A stretch of 64,000 nt of DNA from Arthrobacter sp. U41 (GCF_001750145.1 NZ_CP015732.1:2604001-2668000), one strand, 5' to 3'; positions 37,859 to 46,874 are shown, counted from the first letter of the stretch. Translations and numbers: made by a program. Notes: generated by a model from the letters alone, not told the origin.

Positions 37859-39091
37859 CTACTCGATCGACGGGACGGTGCGGGGCCTGACGACCAGCCA
37901 GAGGGCGGCCGCGGCGAGGAATATACACGCGGCCTGGACGGCGCCCATCGGGGTGGCGGAACTGACACCGAACCAGCCCACCACCGGGGAGATGAGGCCA
38001 GCCATCAGGAACGTTGCGGCACCGAGCAAAGAGGCGGCGGTGCCGGCCTGCGCGCCGTGTTTGGCCAGCGCCAGCACCTGGACGCAGGGGAACGTGAAGC
38101 CGGCGCCGAGGATATAGAACCACAGCGGCACCAGCACGCCCCACAACCCGAAGTCCAGCCGGTCGAAAATCACGATCAGCATGGCCATGAGGAACATCCA
38201 CGCCGTGGAGCAAGCCAGGATCCACTGCGGCGGGACCCTCCGGACGAGCCTCGAGCTGGTCTGCACGCCCGCGACGATGCCCAGCGAATTCACTCCGAAG
38301 AGCAGGCCGTACTGCTGCGGGCTGAAGCCGTAGACGTTCTGGAACAGGAACGGAGACGCGGAAAGGTAGGTGAACAGCCCGGCGAAGTTCATCCCGCCCA
38401 CCAGCAGCAGGCCAACGAAGACCCGGTCCGCGAACAGGACACCGTAGCGCTGGCGGGCGGTCATCCCGGATTTCCCGCGAACGTCCCGGGGCAGCGTCTC
38501 GCGCACCACGAACACCGCGGCGATGAGGACACACAGGCCGTAGCCGGCCAGGAAAACGAAGATCCCCGGCCAAGGCATGAACAGCAGCAACTGCGAACCG
38601 ATCACCGGGGCGAGGATCGGCGCCAGGCCGTTCACCAACGCCATCCGGGAGAACATCCGCACCATGGCGAAGCCGCTGAACAGATCCCGCACCATCGCCA
38701 TGGCCACCACGCCGCCTCCCGCCGCGCCGATGCCCATCAGCACCCGGAAGAAGCCCAGCATCGAGATGTCAGTCGACAGTGCAGCCCCCAGGGAGGCGAG
38801 GATGTGCACCCCCGTCGCCAGGATCAGCGGCATCCGCCGGCCGAACTTGTCACTGAGCGGGCCCACCACCAACTGGCCCAGGGCAAAGCCAATCGTGGTG
38901 CCGGTCAGCGTCAGCTGCACGGCCGCCTCCGAGACACCCAGGCTTTCTTCCAGCGCCGGGAAAGCAGGAAGGTACAGGTCCACGGTGAAGGGCCCCAGGG
39001 CGGTCAGCGCGCCCAGCATCAGGATGTAAAGGAGCTTCCTGCGACGGGTCAACGAATCGCCGGGATTGGTGGGTGTAGTCACAGAGGTCAA
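37859..39091 (-). CDS. Bcr/CflA-family multidrug efflux MFS transporter
   Basis: A 410-residue twelve-helix drug:proton antiporter. The family signature FTVDLYLPAFPALEESLGVSEAAVQLTL lies in residues about 35-62. The MFS loop GPLSDKFGRRMPLI is near residue 80, and motif C-like RVLMGIGAAGGGVVAMAMVRDLF near residue 115. Possible substrates are drugs or cysteine-type metabolites. There is no linked regulator. It is divergent from the holin-family gene with a 174-bp gap. Confidence 0.92.
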   Translation of the reverse strand: MTSVTTPTNPGDSLTRRRKLLYILMLGALTALGPFTVDLYLPAFPALEESLGVSEAAVQLTLTGTTIGFALGQLVVGPLSDKFGRRMPLILATGVHILASLGAALSTDISMLGFFRVLMGIGAAGGGVVAMAMVRDLFSGFAMVRMFSRMALVNGLAPILAPVIGSQLLLFMPWPGIFVFLAGYGLCVLIAAVFVVRETLPRDVRGKSGMTARQRYGVLFADRVFVGLLLVGGMNFAGLFTYLSASPFLFQNVYGFSPQQYGLLFGVNSLGIVAGVQTSSRLVRRVPPQWILACSTAWMFLMAMLIVIFDRLDFGLWGVLVPLWFYILGAGFTFPCVQVLALAKHGAQAGTAASLLGAATFLMAGLISPVVGWFGVSSATPMGAVQAACIFLAAAALWLVVRPRTVPSIE

Positions 39092-39265
39092 TCCTAGGGC
39101 TCACGACAGCAGCCCGGGCGTGCGGCGAGGGGCGCGCCACAGCCCGCTGCCGCGCCCCGGCGCGAAGCCTGAATGGTAGTTTTGACACCGGAGTGTGCGT
39201 GAAGCTGCGCAGACAGGCAATCCCGCGGAAGCGGAATCACAGACGTAACCAGTTAGGCGGGACCG

Positions 39266-40159
39266 ATGAGCGGACGTCACAGCGGCGGGACAAGCGGGGG
39301 GCTGCGTATTTCCGCGCTCCCCAGGACTCTGAAACTGATCTTTAAACTGGCTCCGCGGCAGCTCAACGACGAGATTGCCCTCGCCAAGGTCGAGATCAAA
39401 CGCAAAGGCATCCAGGTCGGCGTTGCCGCCGCCTTTCTCGCCGTCGCGCTGGTCTTTGTTTCCTTCCTGGTCATCGGCCTCATCGTGGCCGCCATCATGG
39501 GCCTCGCCACGATCATGCCTGCCTGGCTCGCGGCCCTGCTGGTCTGCGGGGTCTTCCTGCTGATTGCTGTGATCGTGGGCCTGCTGGGCGTCGGCAAGTT
39601 CAAGAAGGCCATGCCGCTGGTTCCGGAAGATACCCTCCGCGGCCTCAAGTATGACCTCGGCATCGCCAAGGAAGGCTCCGCCTTCGACCCCGCCGTGCTG
39701 GATCCTGACTCAGAGCAGTACAAGGCAGCCAAGGCCGCCAAAGCCGAGGCCGCCGCCAAGGCCAAGGCCGAGAAGGAAGCCAAGAAGGCCGCCGAGCCGG
39801 ACTACGGCCCGCCGCCCACCGAAGCGGAACTGCGACGCCGGCTGGACCAGCGCCGCACCCACCTCACCGGTGTCCGTGATGAACTCAACGAGGAACTGGA
39901 CGTCAAGACCCAGGCGCAACTCCTGCTGGCAGCAGCCCAGGTGAAACTGCACGACGGCAAGGAACAGCTCAGCGGCAAGGTCGCAGGGTTACGGTCCGCG
40001 GCCGTGCGTAGCGCAAACCGGCCGGCGACGTCGGCCGGGCCGGCTGCGGGCAGCGCCGGCGTGGCAGGCCAGCTGGGCCAGCGCTGGAAACCGCTCGTCG
40101 CGCTGACCGCCTCAGCCGCCGCGCTCGTGTTCCTGCTGCGCAAACTGATCAAGGGCTAG
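39266..40159 (+). CDS. Phage holin family protein (DUF1469-type) with DUF3618-like tail
   Basis: A 297-residue cellular membrane protein despite the family name. Residues about 10-115 hold an amphipathic region (PRQLNDEIALAKVEIKRKG) and two adjacent transmembrane helices, as in Phage_holin_3_6/DUF1469 proteins. Residues 150-185 are a charged, Ala/Lys-rich coiled segment. Residues 188-240 (TEAELRRRLDQRRTHLTGVRDELNEELDV) resemble DUF3618, and a last helix ends in RKLIKG. No phage genes are near. The function is unknown, perhaps envelope organisation. The ATG at 39266 follows a weak AGGCGGGA. Confidence 0.8.
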   Translation: MSGRHSGGTSGGLRISALPRTLKLIFKLAPRQLNDEIALAKVEIKRKGIQVGVAAAFLAVALVFVSFLVIGLIVAAIMGLATIMPAWLAALLVCGVFLLIAVIVGLLGVGKFKKAMPLVPEDTLRGLKYDLGIAKEGSAFDPAVLDPDSEQYKAAKAAKAEAAAKAKAEKEAKKAAEPDYGPPPTEAELRRRLDQRRTHLTGVRDELNEELDVKTQAQLLLAAAQVKLHDGKEQLSGKVAGLRSAAVRSANRPATSAGPAAGSAGVAGQLGQRWKPLVALTASAAALVFLLRKLIKG

Positions 40160-40214
40160 GCAGCCCGCTGAACTGCGACGGCCGAACGTTGCCGGCCACG
40201 GAAAGGGGGACTGG

Positions 40215-40850
40215 ATGAAGTTCATTGGCGCTGGTTCCCGCCCTGGTCAGGCCCAGATCCACCACGACCGGGTCGTCACTGTCCCGAACGTCCTGACCGT
40301 GGTGCGGTTCCTCGGTGTCCCACTTTTCATCTGGCTCGTGCTCGGGCGGCAGGATTACGGCTACGCCGCACTCGTCCTGGCCATTATGGGCAGCACTGAC
40401 TGGGTGGACGGCTACGTTGCCCGCCGGTACGACCAGATGTCCAACCTCGGGAGGGTCATGGACCCCATCGCGGACCGGATGTCGCTGATCGCGGTTGCCG
40501 TGACCCTTGTGATCGCCGGTGTCGTGGAGTGGTGGTACCTCGCGGCGCTGCTCATCCCGGACGCCATCCTGCTGGCCCTGTCGCTCTACTACTTCCACGG
40601 CCACCCCGACCTGCCGGTCAGCAAAGTCGGCAAGATCCGGACTGCGCTGCTGCTGGTCGGCACCCCGCTGCTCGTGCTCTCGAAGCTCCCCGTCCCCGGC
40701 ACCGAGGTTTACTTCGTGGCAGCCTGGATCTTCCTCGGACTCGGGCTCGTGGGACATTGGATCGCCGGCTACAACTACTTCTGGGCCATCATCCGCAAGG
40801 GCCAAAAGCTCAAGGACACCAAACCCGACGTCGACGGCGGCGCCCGCTGA
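40215..40850 (+). CDS. CDP-alcohol phosphatidyltransferase family protein
   Basis: A 211-residue membrane enzyme. The catalytic motif DX2DGX2ARX8GX3DX3D is complete: DWVDGYVARRYDQMSNLG followed by RVMDPIAD (residues about 62-87). About five hydrophobic helices are present. It links CDP-diacylglycerol to an alcohol such as glycerol phosphate or inositol phosphate; the acceptor is not certain, so no symbol is given. GGAAAGGGGG precedes the ATG. The stop overlaps the next gene by 1 nt. Confidence 0.88.
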   Translation: MKFIGAGSRPGQAQIHHDRVVTVPNVLTVVRFLGVPLFIWLVLGRQDYGYAALVLAIMGSTDWVDGYVARRYDQMSNLGRVMDPIADRMSLIAVAVTLVIAGVVEWWYLAALLIPDAILLALSLYYFHGHPDLPVSKVGKIRTALLLVGTPLLVLSKLPVPGTEVYFVAAWIFLGLGLVGHWIAGYNYFWAIIRKGQKLKDTKPDVDGGAR

Positions 40851-41755
40851 TGGTGTGGATCGCGGTACTGCTTGCTGTCCTGGGCGCGTTCTGTCTCGCG
40901 TTCGGCGCCCAGCGCCAAGGCAGCGCGGTCAAGGCCGACACCGGCGGACTCGCGCTCAGCACCCACGGCATGCTCCGGCTGATCCGAAGCCCCCGCTGGG
41001 TGTTCGGTCTGATGCTGCTGGTCGTGGGCATGGCGATGAACGCCGTCGCCCTGGTCATGGCGCCGCTCACCGTCGTCCAGCCGATCGGGGCAATCGCCCT
41101 CGTCATCACGACGATCGTCAACACCAAGGACCAGGGGCTGAGCATCAACCGGGCCACGGTGGTGGCCATTTCCGCATGCGTGACCGGTTCGGCCCTCTTT
41201 GTGCTGCTGGCCGTCAACGTCACCCAGGAGAACCACCAGGTCCACTCCTCCGACGAGCTGACCATTGTGCTGCTGCTGGCCTTGGCTGTCGGACTGTTCG
41301 GAACGCTCGCCCTGATGTTCAGGCACCGGATGAGCGCCTTTATCTATATCCTTGGTGCGGGAATCCTGTTCGGCTTTGTCGCCGTCCTGACCCGTATCAT
41401 CGGCAAGCACCTGCTCGATCCGAACGGCCAGGGCCTAATGAATGTGCCGTGGTATTCGGTGGTCGCACTCGTGGCCGCCGGCGGCCTCGGCTCGTGGTTC
41501 GTCCAAAACGCATACTCCGGTGGCCCGCCTGACCTCGTGATTGCCGGGCTGACGGTGATCGACCCGATCGTCGGCATCGCCATCGGCATCACGATCCTCG
41601 GCGAGCTGCGCCCCGATGTCCACGCCGTGACCGCGATTGCGATGGGTGCGGCCGGATCGCTTGCTATCGTGGGAGTGATCGCTTTGTCCAGGCACCATCC
41701 CGAAGTCACCAGGCGCAAGAAGGACGCGCGGAAGGCAGCGGGCCGGGTGTCCTAG
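40850..41755 (+). CDS. DMT-superfamily transporter (EamA/NIPA-like)
   Basis: A 301-residue protein with about nine hydrophobic helices. LVMAPLTVVQPIGAIALVIT near residue 70 and the matching LVIAGLTVIDPIVGIAIGITILGE in the second half are the paired EamA/NIPA signatures. Substrate unknown. The ATG at 40850 overlaps the preceding stop (TGATG), so the gene is translationally coupled to the phosphatidyltransferase. Longer upstream in-frame codons lie wholly inside that gene. Confidence 0.85.
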   Translation: MVWIAVLLAVLGAFCLAFGAQRQGSAVKADTGGLALSTHGMLRLIRSPRWVFGLMLLVVGMAMNAVALVMAPLTVVQPIGAIALVITTIVNTKDQGLSINRATVVAISACVTGSALFVLLAVNVTQENHQVHSSDELTIVLLLALAVGLFGTLALMFRHRMSAFIYILGAGILFGFVAVLTRIIGKHLLDPNGQGLMNVPWYSVVALVAAGGLGSWFVQNAYSGGPPDLVIAGLTVIDPIVGIAIGITILGELRPDVHAVTAIAMGAAGSLAIVGVIALSRHHPEVTRRKKDARKAAGRVS

Positions 41756-41849
41756 GGCAAACCAGACCTCAGCAGTAGGCCCGGCACGCCTGCGCCGACG
41801 GCCACCACCGTCTCAGCTGCCCGCACCGTGACCACCAGGAGCTCTCCAC

Positions 41850-43046
41850 GTGACCATGCCCGACAACCAGCACCCGCTGACCATTCTGATCGCCGCGGAC
41901 ACCTACCCGCCCCACGTCAACGGCGCTGCCATGTTCAGCTACCGCCTGGCCAAGGGCATGACGGCGCGCGGACATGATGTCCATGTCCTGGCCTGCCGCC
42001 CGGATAAGGGAAAGAGCTACAGCGAGTTCAGCGACGAAGGCACGGTCCACCGGATCCGCTCGCACTCAGTTCCCACGCATGAATACTTCCGGATCACCTT
42101 CCCCTGGGAGATCAAGAAGGAAATCAGCCTGCTGTTCGACCGCATCAAGCCCGACGTCGTGCACATCCAGAGCCACTACATGATCGGCGAGCACGTGCTC
42201 TACGAGGCCGTCAAGCGCGGCATCCGGATCGTGGCGACCAACCACTTCATGCCGGAAAACCTGAACCCCTTCCTGCCGTTCCCGCAGTGGTTCAAGGACA
42301 TCGTGGGACGTATTTCCTGGAAGGACATGGGCAAGGTCATGGGCCAGGCCGACGTCGTGACCACCCCCACGCCGCTGGCGGCCGAGGCGATGCACCAGCA
42401 CGCCTTCCTCCGCAAGGTCCTGCCCCTCTCCAACGGCATCGACTCCGCGGCCTACGAACTTAAGCCCGGCGAGGAGCTCGAGCGGCACCCGAGCCCCACC
42501 CTGCTGTTCGTCGGCCGGCTCGCCGAGGAAAAGCACATCGATGTCCTGATCGACGCCGTCGCCAAGACGCCCAGGGAGCTGGACGTCCACCTGGAAATCG
42601 TCGGCGGCGGCGAAGTGCGCCCGGCCCTCGAGGACCAGGTTGCCCGGCTCGGTCTGCAGGACCGGGTCAAGTTCCTTGGCCTGGCCAGCGACGCCGACCT
42701 CCGCACGGCCTATCTGGCGGCCGACCTGTTCTGCATGCCCGGAACGGCCGAGCTGCAGTCCCTCGTGACGCTCGAAGCGATGTCCGCATCCACGCCGGTG
42801 CTGCTTGCCGACGCCATGGCGCTGCCGCACCTGGTGCGCGACGGCGAAAACGGCTACTTGTTCACGCCCAATGACAGCGACGACCTCGCCGCCAAGATCG
42901 TCCGCGTGCTCTCGCTCCCCGCGGACGAACTCGCGGCGATGGGAAAGGCGAGCCGGGGCATCGTGGAGAACCACAGCCTCGAACGCACGCTGCAGGCCTT
43001 CGAGGATCTCTACCGCGGCGCGAGCTACGACGACCTCGTCGTCTGA
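41850..43046 (+). CDS. GT4-type glycosyltransferase
   Basis: A 398-residue GT-B-fold glycosyltransferase of the GT1/GT4 type. The N-terminal acceptor domain starts IAADTYPPHVNGAAMFSYRLAKGMTARGH. The C-terminal donor domain shows LLFVGRLAEEKHIDVLIDA near residue 215 and the EX7E-like stretch GTAELQSLVTLEAMSAS near residue 295. It resembles the alpha-mannosyl/glucosyltransferases that build actinobacterial glycolipids. The GTG at 41850 is chosen over the ATG at 41856 because CAGGAG is 9 nt upstream of the GTG. Confidence 0.87.
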   Translation: MTMPDNQHPLTILIAADTYPPHVNGAAMFSYRLAKGMTARGHDVHVLACRPDKGKSYSEFSDEGTVHRIRSHSVPTHEYFRITFPWEIKKEISLLFDRIKPDVVHIQSHYMIGEHVLYEAVKRGIRIVATNHFMPENLNPFLPFPQWFKDIVGRISWKDMGKVMGQADVVTTPTPLAAEAMHQHAFLRKVLPLSNGIDSAAYELKPGEELERHPSPTLLFVGRLAEEKHIDVLIDAVAKTPRELDVHLEIVGGGEVRPALEDQVARLGLQDRVKFLGLASDADLRTAYLAADLFCMPGTAELQSLVTLEAMSASTPVLLADAMALPHLVRDGENGYLFTPNDSDDLAAKIVRVLSLPADELAAMGKASRGIVENHSLERTLQAFEDLYRGASYDDLVV

Positions 43047-43077
43047 ATCGGGCCACTACTATTGTTAGAGTGATTTT

Positions 43078-43123
43078 CGCCCGGAAATCAATCGTCCCCG
43101 CGAGGGGTGACGGTTTCCGGGCG
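43078..43123. terminator. Inverted repeat between the glycosyltransferase and tRNA genes
   Basis: CGCCCGGAAA (43078-43087) and TTTCCGGGCG (43114-43123) are perfect inverted complements around a 26-nt loop that contains its own CCCCGCGAGGGG hairpin. It ends 3 nt before the tRNA and probably terminates the glycosyltransferase transcript or marks a processing site. Confidence 0.55.
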
Positions 43124-43126
43124 CAC

Positions 43127-43200
43127 GGGGCTATAGCTCAGCTGGTTAGAGCGCGGGACTCATAATCCTAAGGTCCTCGGTTCAAGTCCGAGTAGCCCTA
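43127..43200 (+). tRNA. tRNA with CAT anticodon (elongator Met or Ile2)
   Basis: A 74-nt cloverleaf: GGGGCTA/TAGCCCT acceptor (G1-U72 end pair), GCTC/GAGC D-stem, anticodon loop CTCATAA (CAT), T-arm CTCGG/CCGAG with TTCAAGT, discriminator A, no encoded CCA. The lack of three G-C pairs beside the anticodon excludes initiator tRNA. Whether it is elongator Met or lysidine-modified Ile2 cannot be settled by eye. Confidence 0.9.
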
Positions 43201-43239
43201 CAATCTCTGCGGAACCCCGACCGGGATCCGGAGCCACGG

Positions 43240-43278
43240 GAGCCGCGGCTGATGTTTCGACGTCAGCCCGGCTCTTTT
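43240..43278 (+). terminator. Intrinsic terminator after the CAT tRNA
   Basis: The GAGCC/GGCTC outer pair with GGCTGA/TCAGCC inner pair forms a hairpin at 43240-43274, followed by TTTT (43275-43278). Confidence 0.85.
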
Positions 43279-43387
43279 GTGTTATCCGGTGCGGCGCCTG
43301 TTTCCCCGGTCCAGCCCGGGAACGGCCCCCCACCGGATCCTCCAGCGTCAGCTCCATCACTTGCGGGCCACCCCTGAATTGCGATAA

Positions 43388-43403
43388 GTTACCGGTGAGT
43401 AAC
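43388..43403. promoter_or_regulatory. GTTA-N8-TAAC operator candidate upstream of acyl-CoA dehydrogenase
   Basis: GTTACCGGTGAGTAAC (43388-43403) is an inverted repeat 61 nt upstream of the gene. It fits the same pattern as the two sites between the TetR gene and accD at 62489-62530, implying a shared TetR regulator. Confidence 0.6.
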
Positions 43404-43464
43404 ATTCTGCCGGTGCGCCGTCCGCGTCCCACCGGCCGCTGCTGATCACACGTGAAGGAACACC

Positions 43465-44655
43465 ATGTCCAAAGCTGACATCGACATCAACAACCTCCCG
43501 TACGCCGACGGCGACTTCTTTGCCTTCGAGCAGCTGCTCAGCCGCAAGGAGCAGGACCGGCTTGCGGAGGTCCGCGAGTTCCTGGCCCGTGAGGTCAAGC
43601 CGATCGCCGTCGACTGCTGGAACCGCGCCGAATTCCCGATGGACCTGATTCCGAAGCTGGCCGAAATCGACCTCGTCAGCCCGGTCAGGAGGCAGGGCTA
43701 CACCAACCTCTTCGCCGGAATCCTGCACGCCGAGCTAACGCGCGCGGACACCTCCATCGCAACCTTTATCGGCGTCCACGACGGACTCTTCACCGGCTCC
43801 ATCGAAGCACTCGCCTCCGCGGAACAGCAGGAAGCCTGGCTGCCGGACATCTACTCGCTCAAGAAAATCGGCGCCTTCGGCCTCACCGAGCCGCTTGGCG
43901 GGTCCGACGTCGCCGGCGGCACCCGCACGACAGCCCGCCGGGAGGGGAACAGCTGGATCCTCAACGGCGCCAAGCGCTGGATCGGCAACGCCACGTTCTC
44001 CGACTGGGTCGTCATCTACGCCCGTGACCTCGCCGACAACCAGGTCAAGGGCTTCCTCGTCGACACCAAGACCGAGGGCTACAGCGCCACCAAGATCGAG
44101 AACAAGATTTCGCTGCGCACGGTGCAGAACGCGGACATCACACTGGACAACGTCGTGGTGCCGGAGTTCTTCAAGCTCGCCAACGCCAACAGCTTCCGCG
44201 ACACGAACAAGGTCCTCAAGGTCACCCGCCTGGCCGTCGCCTGGCAGGCAGTCGGCCAGCAGCTGGCGGCCTTCGACGTCGCCCGCCGCTACGCCGTGGA
44301 GCGCAGCCAGTTCGGGCGCCCGATCGCCTCCTTCCAGCTGGTGCAGCACCAGCTCGTGCAGATCCTTGGCAATGCGGTCAGTTCGATGGGCATGATGGTC
44401 CGGCTCTCCCAGCTCGAGGATCTGGGTCAGGCCAAGGATGAGCAGTCCGCCCTGGCCAAGGCCTTCACCACGGCCCGCATGCGCGAGAGCGTTGCCCTGG
44501 GCCGCGGCATCCTCGGCGGCAACGGGATCGTGACGGACTACGAGATGGCCAAGGTCTTCTCGGACGCCGAAGCCATCTACTCCTACGAGGGCACCCACGA
44601 GATCAACACCCTCGTCACCGGCCGGGCGATCACGGGCATCTCCGCGATCGTCTAG
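43465..44655 (+). CDS. Acyl-CoA dehydrogenase (glutaryl-CoA-dehydrogenase-like)
   Basis: A 396-residue FAD enzyme introducing a 2,3 double bond into an acyl-CoA. Segments are FGLTEPLGGSDVAGGTRTTA near residue 135 (FAD and substrate region), GAKRWIGNATFSDWVVIYAR, RSQFGRPIASFQLVQHQL near residue 280, and the catalytic glutamate in AIYSYEGTHEINTLVTGRAI near residue 374. The YEGTH arrangement is like the glutaryl-CoA dehydrogenase branch. The actual substrate may instead be a branched-chain acyl-CoA, given the operator shared with accD. GAAGGA precedes the ATG. Confidence 0.91.
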   Translation: MSKADIDINNLPYADGDFFAFEQLLSRKEQDRLAEVREFLAREVKPIAVDCWNRAEFPMDLIPKLAEIDLVSPVRRQGYTNLFAGILHAELTRADTSIATFIGVHDGLFTGSIEALASAEQQEAWLPDIYSLKKIGAFGLTEPLGGSDVAGGTRTTARREGNSWILNGAKRWIGNATFSDWVVIYARDLADNQVKGFLVDTKTEGYSATKIENKISLRTVQNADITLDNVVVPEFFKLANANSFRDTNKVLKVTRLAVAWQAVGQQLAAFDVARRYAVERSQFGRPIASFQLVQHQLVQILGNAVSSMGMMVRLSQLEDLGQAKDEQSALAKAFTTARMRESVALGRGILGGNGIVTDYEMAKVFSDAEAIYSYEGTHEINTLVTGRAITGISAIV

Positions 44656-44751
44656 GAACGGCCCCCGCGGCGCACGGCGGCCCCAAGACGCCCGCGTCCG
44701 GCGGTCCGCAGCACGGCCCGCGGCCCTTCAGCCTGCTTTGCCCCCGCATCC

Positions 44752-45303
44752 CTATCCGGGCGCGGGGTCTTTGGGCGGAAGCAGGATGGAGGGCCGCAGG
44801 TCCGTCACGAAGGCCATCGGATTGAGGTAGGCCTCTCCGCGGCGGACGCCCCAGTGGATGCAGGGTTCCGGTCCGCAGTGTCCGGGCAGGATCCACCCCA
44901 GGACATCCCCTTCCTCGACGGCGGCGCCCGCGCCAAGAACGCTGCGCACCGCCTCGAAGCTGCTCCGCAAGCCGTTGCCGTGATCAACGGTGATGACCGG
45001 GCGGTCCACCACAACTCCGACAAAGCTCACAGTGCCGGCCGCCGGCGAAGTGACCGGGGCTGCGTCGTACGCCGCCCGGAGGTCGACGCCGCGGTGGCCG
45101 CTGAGCCACGGCCTGGCCGGCGGATCAAAGCCGCGCACCACGGCAGGCCTGGGATTCAGCGGCCAGCTCCAGGAGTCGGCCACCGACGGTCCGGGACCAC
45201 TGCCAGGACCACGCATAAGGCTGGGGCCTGCGGAGGCCGTTACAGGGGCGAGTGCCAGGAGCAGCGCGGCAGCAAGCGCGGAAATGGACGCCGGAGTCTT
45301 CAT
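44752..45303 (-). CDS. Secreted M23-family metallopeptidase
   Basis: A 183-residue exported protein with a signal peptide (residues 1-25, ISALAAALLLALAPVTASAG). The M23 fold follows: zinc-ligand motif LSGHRGVDLRAA (HxxxD, near residue 70), ITVDHGNGLRSSFE, and HWGVRRGEAYLNP (the third-ligand His). It lacks part of the longer family core, so it could be a degraded or regulatory member, but the ligands are present. A related peptidase often precedes rpsB in actinobacteria. It is divergent from rpsB. Confidence 0.88.
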   Translation of the reverse strand: MKTPASISALAAALLLALAPVTASAGPSLMRGPGSGPGPSVADSWSWPLNPRPAVVRGFDPPARPWLSGHRGVDLRAAYDAAPVTSPAAGTVSFVGVVVDRPVITVDHGNGLRSSFEAVRSVLGAGAAVEEGDVLGWILPGHCGPEPCIHWGVRRGEAYLNPMAFVTDLRPSILLPPKDPAPG

Positions 45304-45541
45304 GGACTCAGCCTGCCGCGGCGGCCGGACCGGCGTAATGACCCTTCCGGGCTATGTGGAAAAGAAGTGGAACGATCCCGGGCTGGCGGCGCCGGGAAGG
45401 AGGCGCCGGTAAAGAACGGCAAGGACCCTGCGAAGCGGCCCGCGCGGACGCCGGAAAGGGGCCCGAAATGCCGCCCGGAAGACCCGTGGCGGTCCCTCCG
45501 GCAGCCCCCGCAAACCGTCCAATCCGGCACCGGCCCTGTAG

Positions 45542-45853
45542 TACACTTGGTGGAGCAGTTTGCTGTGCCCTCACGCTTGATCAAGGTACTTGTCCAAGCC
45601 GGCACGCCTCATTCTGGGGTGCGGGGGAGCAGTGGCTGACTACGCGTATCCAGCCCTCCTCATTTCGAAGCTTGAACACTTCAGAGTGCAGAGGACTGTG
45701 CTTCTTTCGGTCCGGGCCTGTGGTCCGGAGAAGAAGCGCAGCGGATGCCAGGAGCACCGCCCGCCTGGGTGTTGCTAATCAACCGTCAACTATTGGCAGG
45801 GTAAGACAGCCCGTGGGCTGTCTCATGAATGACCTGCCGGAAGGAGCGCCGGC
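45542..45853 (+). promoter_or_regulatory. rpsB promoter and roughly 300-nt structured leader
   Basis: TACACT (45542-45547) is a plausible -10. The following ~300 nt to rpsB contain two hairpins: 45700-45737 (GCTTCTT/AAGAAGC with TCCGG/CCGGA) and 45803-45820 (GACAGCCC/GGGCTGTC). A possible ORF at 45590-45778 looks unlike a gene. The length fits a ribosomal-protein autoregulatory leader. The strong ribosome binding site GGAAGGAG is at 45839-45846. The rest of the 45304-45853 gap shows no other gene. Confidence 0.5.
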
Positions 45854-46753
45854 ATGCCCGTCGTAACTATGCGCCAGCTGCTTGACAGCGGCGTCCACTT
45901 TGGACACCAGACCCGCCGTTGGAACCCGAAGATGAAGCGTTTCATCTTCACGGAGCGCAACGGCATCTACATCATTGACCTGCAGCAGTCGCTGTCCTAC
46001 ATCGACCGCGCCTACGAGTTCGTGAAGGCCACCGTTGCACACGGCGGCACCGTTCTCTTCGTCGGCACCAAGAAGCAGGCCCAGGAATCCATCGCCGAGC
46101 AGGCCACCCGCGTTGGCCAGCCCTACGTCAACCAGCGTTGGCTCGGCGGTATGCTGACCAACTTCCAGACGGTCTCCAAGCGCATCCAGCGCATGAAGGA
46201 ACTCGAAGAGATCGACTTCGACGACGTCGCCGGTTCCGCTTACACCAAGAAGGAGCTGCTGCTCCTTCGCCGCGAACTCACCAAGCTGCAGACCAACCTT
46301 GGTGGTATCCGCAACCTGACCAAGGCGCCGTCCGCGCTGTGGATCGTTGACACCAAGAAGGAACACCTTGCTGTCGACGAAGCCCAGAAGCTGAACATCC
46401 CGGTTGTGGCCATCCTGGACACCAACTGCGATCCGGACGAAGTCGACTTCCCGATCCCGGGTAACGACGACGCCATCCGCTCCGTCAACCTGCTGACCCG
46501 CGTTGTTGCCGACGCCGTTGCTGAGGGCCTCATCGCCCGCCACCAGCGCACCACCGGCACCACGGAAGCTCCGGAAGAGCCGCTGGCCGAGTGGGAGCGC
46601 GAGCTCCTCGAAGGCAGCAAGACCGAAGAGGCCGCTGCCGCTCCGGCAGAAGCCGCTCCGGCCGCTGACGAAGCGCCCGCCGCTGCAGAGGAAGCTCCGG
46701 CAGCTGCCGAGGCTACCCCGGCCGCTGACGACGCCGCCGGCGAAGCCAAGTAG
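45854..46753 (+). CDS. rpsB: 30S ribosomal protein S2
   Basis: A 299-residue ribosomal protein of the small-subunit platform. The S2 signatures are [22 protein letters not shown] (residues about 5-26) and [15 protein letters not shown] near residue 201. Residues about 255-299 form an Ala/Glu/Pro-rich, lineage-type acidic extension beyond the core S2 length of about 240. It is followed by tsf, as in most bacteria, and then by pyrH and frr. Confidence 0.97.
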   Translation: MPVVTMRQLLDSGVHFGHQTRRWNPKMKRFIFTERNGIYIIDLQQSLSYIDRAYEFVKATVAHGGTVLFVGTKKQAQESIAEQATRVGQPYVNQRWLGGMLTNFQTVSKRIQRMKELEEIDFDDVAGSAYTKKELLLLRRELTKLQTNLGGIRNLTKAPSALWIVDTKKEHLAVDEAQKLNIPVVAILDTNCDPDEVDFPIPGNDDAIRSVNLLTRVVADAVAEGLIARHQRTTGTTEAPEEPLAEWERELLEGSKTEEAAAAPAEAAPAADEAPAAAEEAPAAAEATPAADDAAGEAK

Positions 46754-46831
46754 TCAGACACACAAGGTCTGCTTTTCTCAGCTGACAAATAAATCCGGAT
46801 CTCCCCGCACGATTAACGCATTGTAGGGGAA

Positions 46832-46874
46832 CTGACAGGATGGCCGCTCACCGGGTGAGCTGCCGTCCTGTCAG
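46832..46874 (+). terminator. rpsB-tsf intercistronic hairpin
   Basis: CTGACAGGA (46832-46840) pairs with TCCTGTCAG (46866-46874), with an inner GCTCAC/GTGAGC stem. There is no T-run, so it is likely an attenuator, partial terminator or RNA-processing site in the rpsB-tsf transcript. Confidence 0.65.

Noticed and set aside
37661..39097. A 478-codon plus-strand frame across the Bcr/CflA transporter gene.
   Set aside because: Its Gln/His/Arg/Glu-rich composition is typical of a shadow. The minus-strand frame has clear transporter motifs.
39266..40159. A prophage, suggested by the phage-holin family gene.
   Set aside because: The family is widely chromosomal in actinobacteria, and no lysin, capsid or tail genes are present within 10 kb.
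43127..43200. Calling the CAT tRNA an initiator tRNA.
   Set aside because: The three consecutive G-C pairs beside the anticodon loop and the mismatched acceptor end of initiators are missing. Met versus Ile2 is left open.
45590..45778. A 62-codon open frame in the rpsB leader.
   Set aside because: Its start lacks a ribosome binding site, its composition is unlike a protein, and the region contains hairpins better explained as leader RNA.
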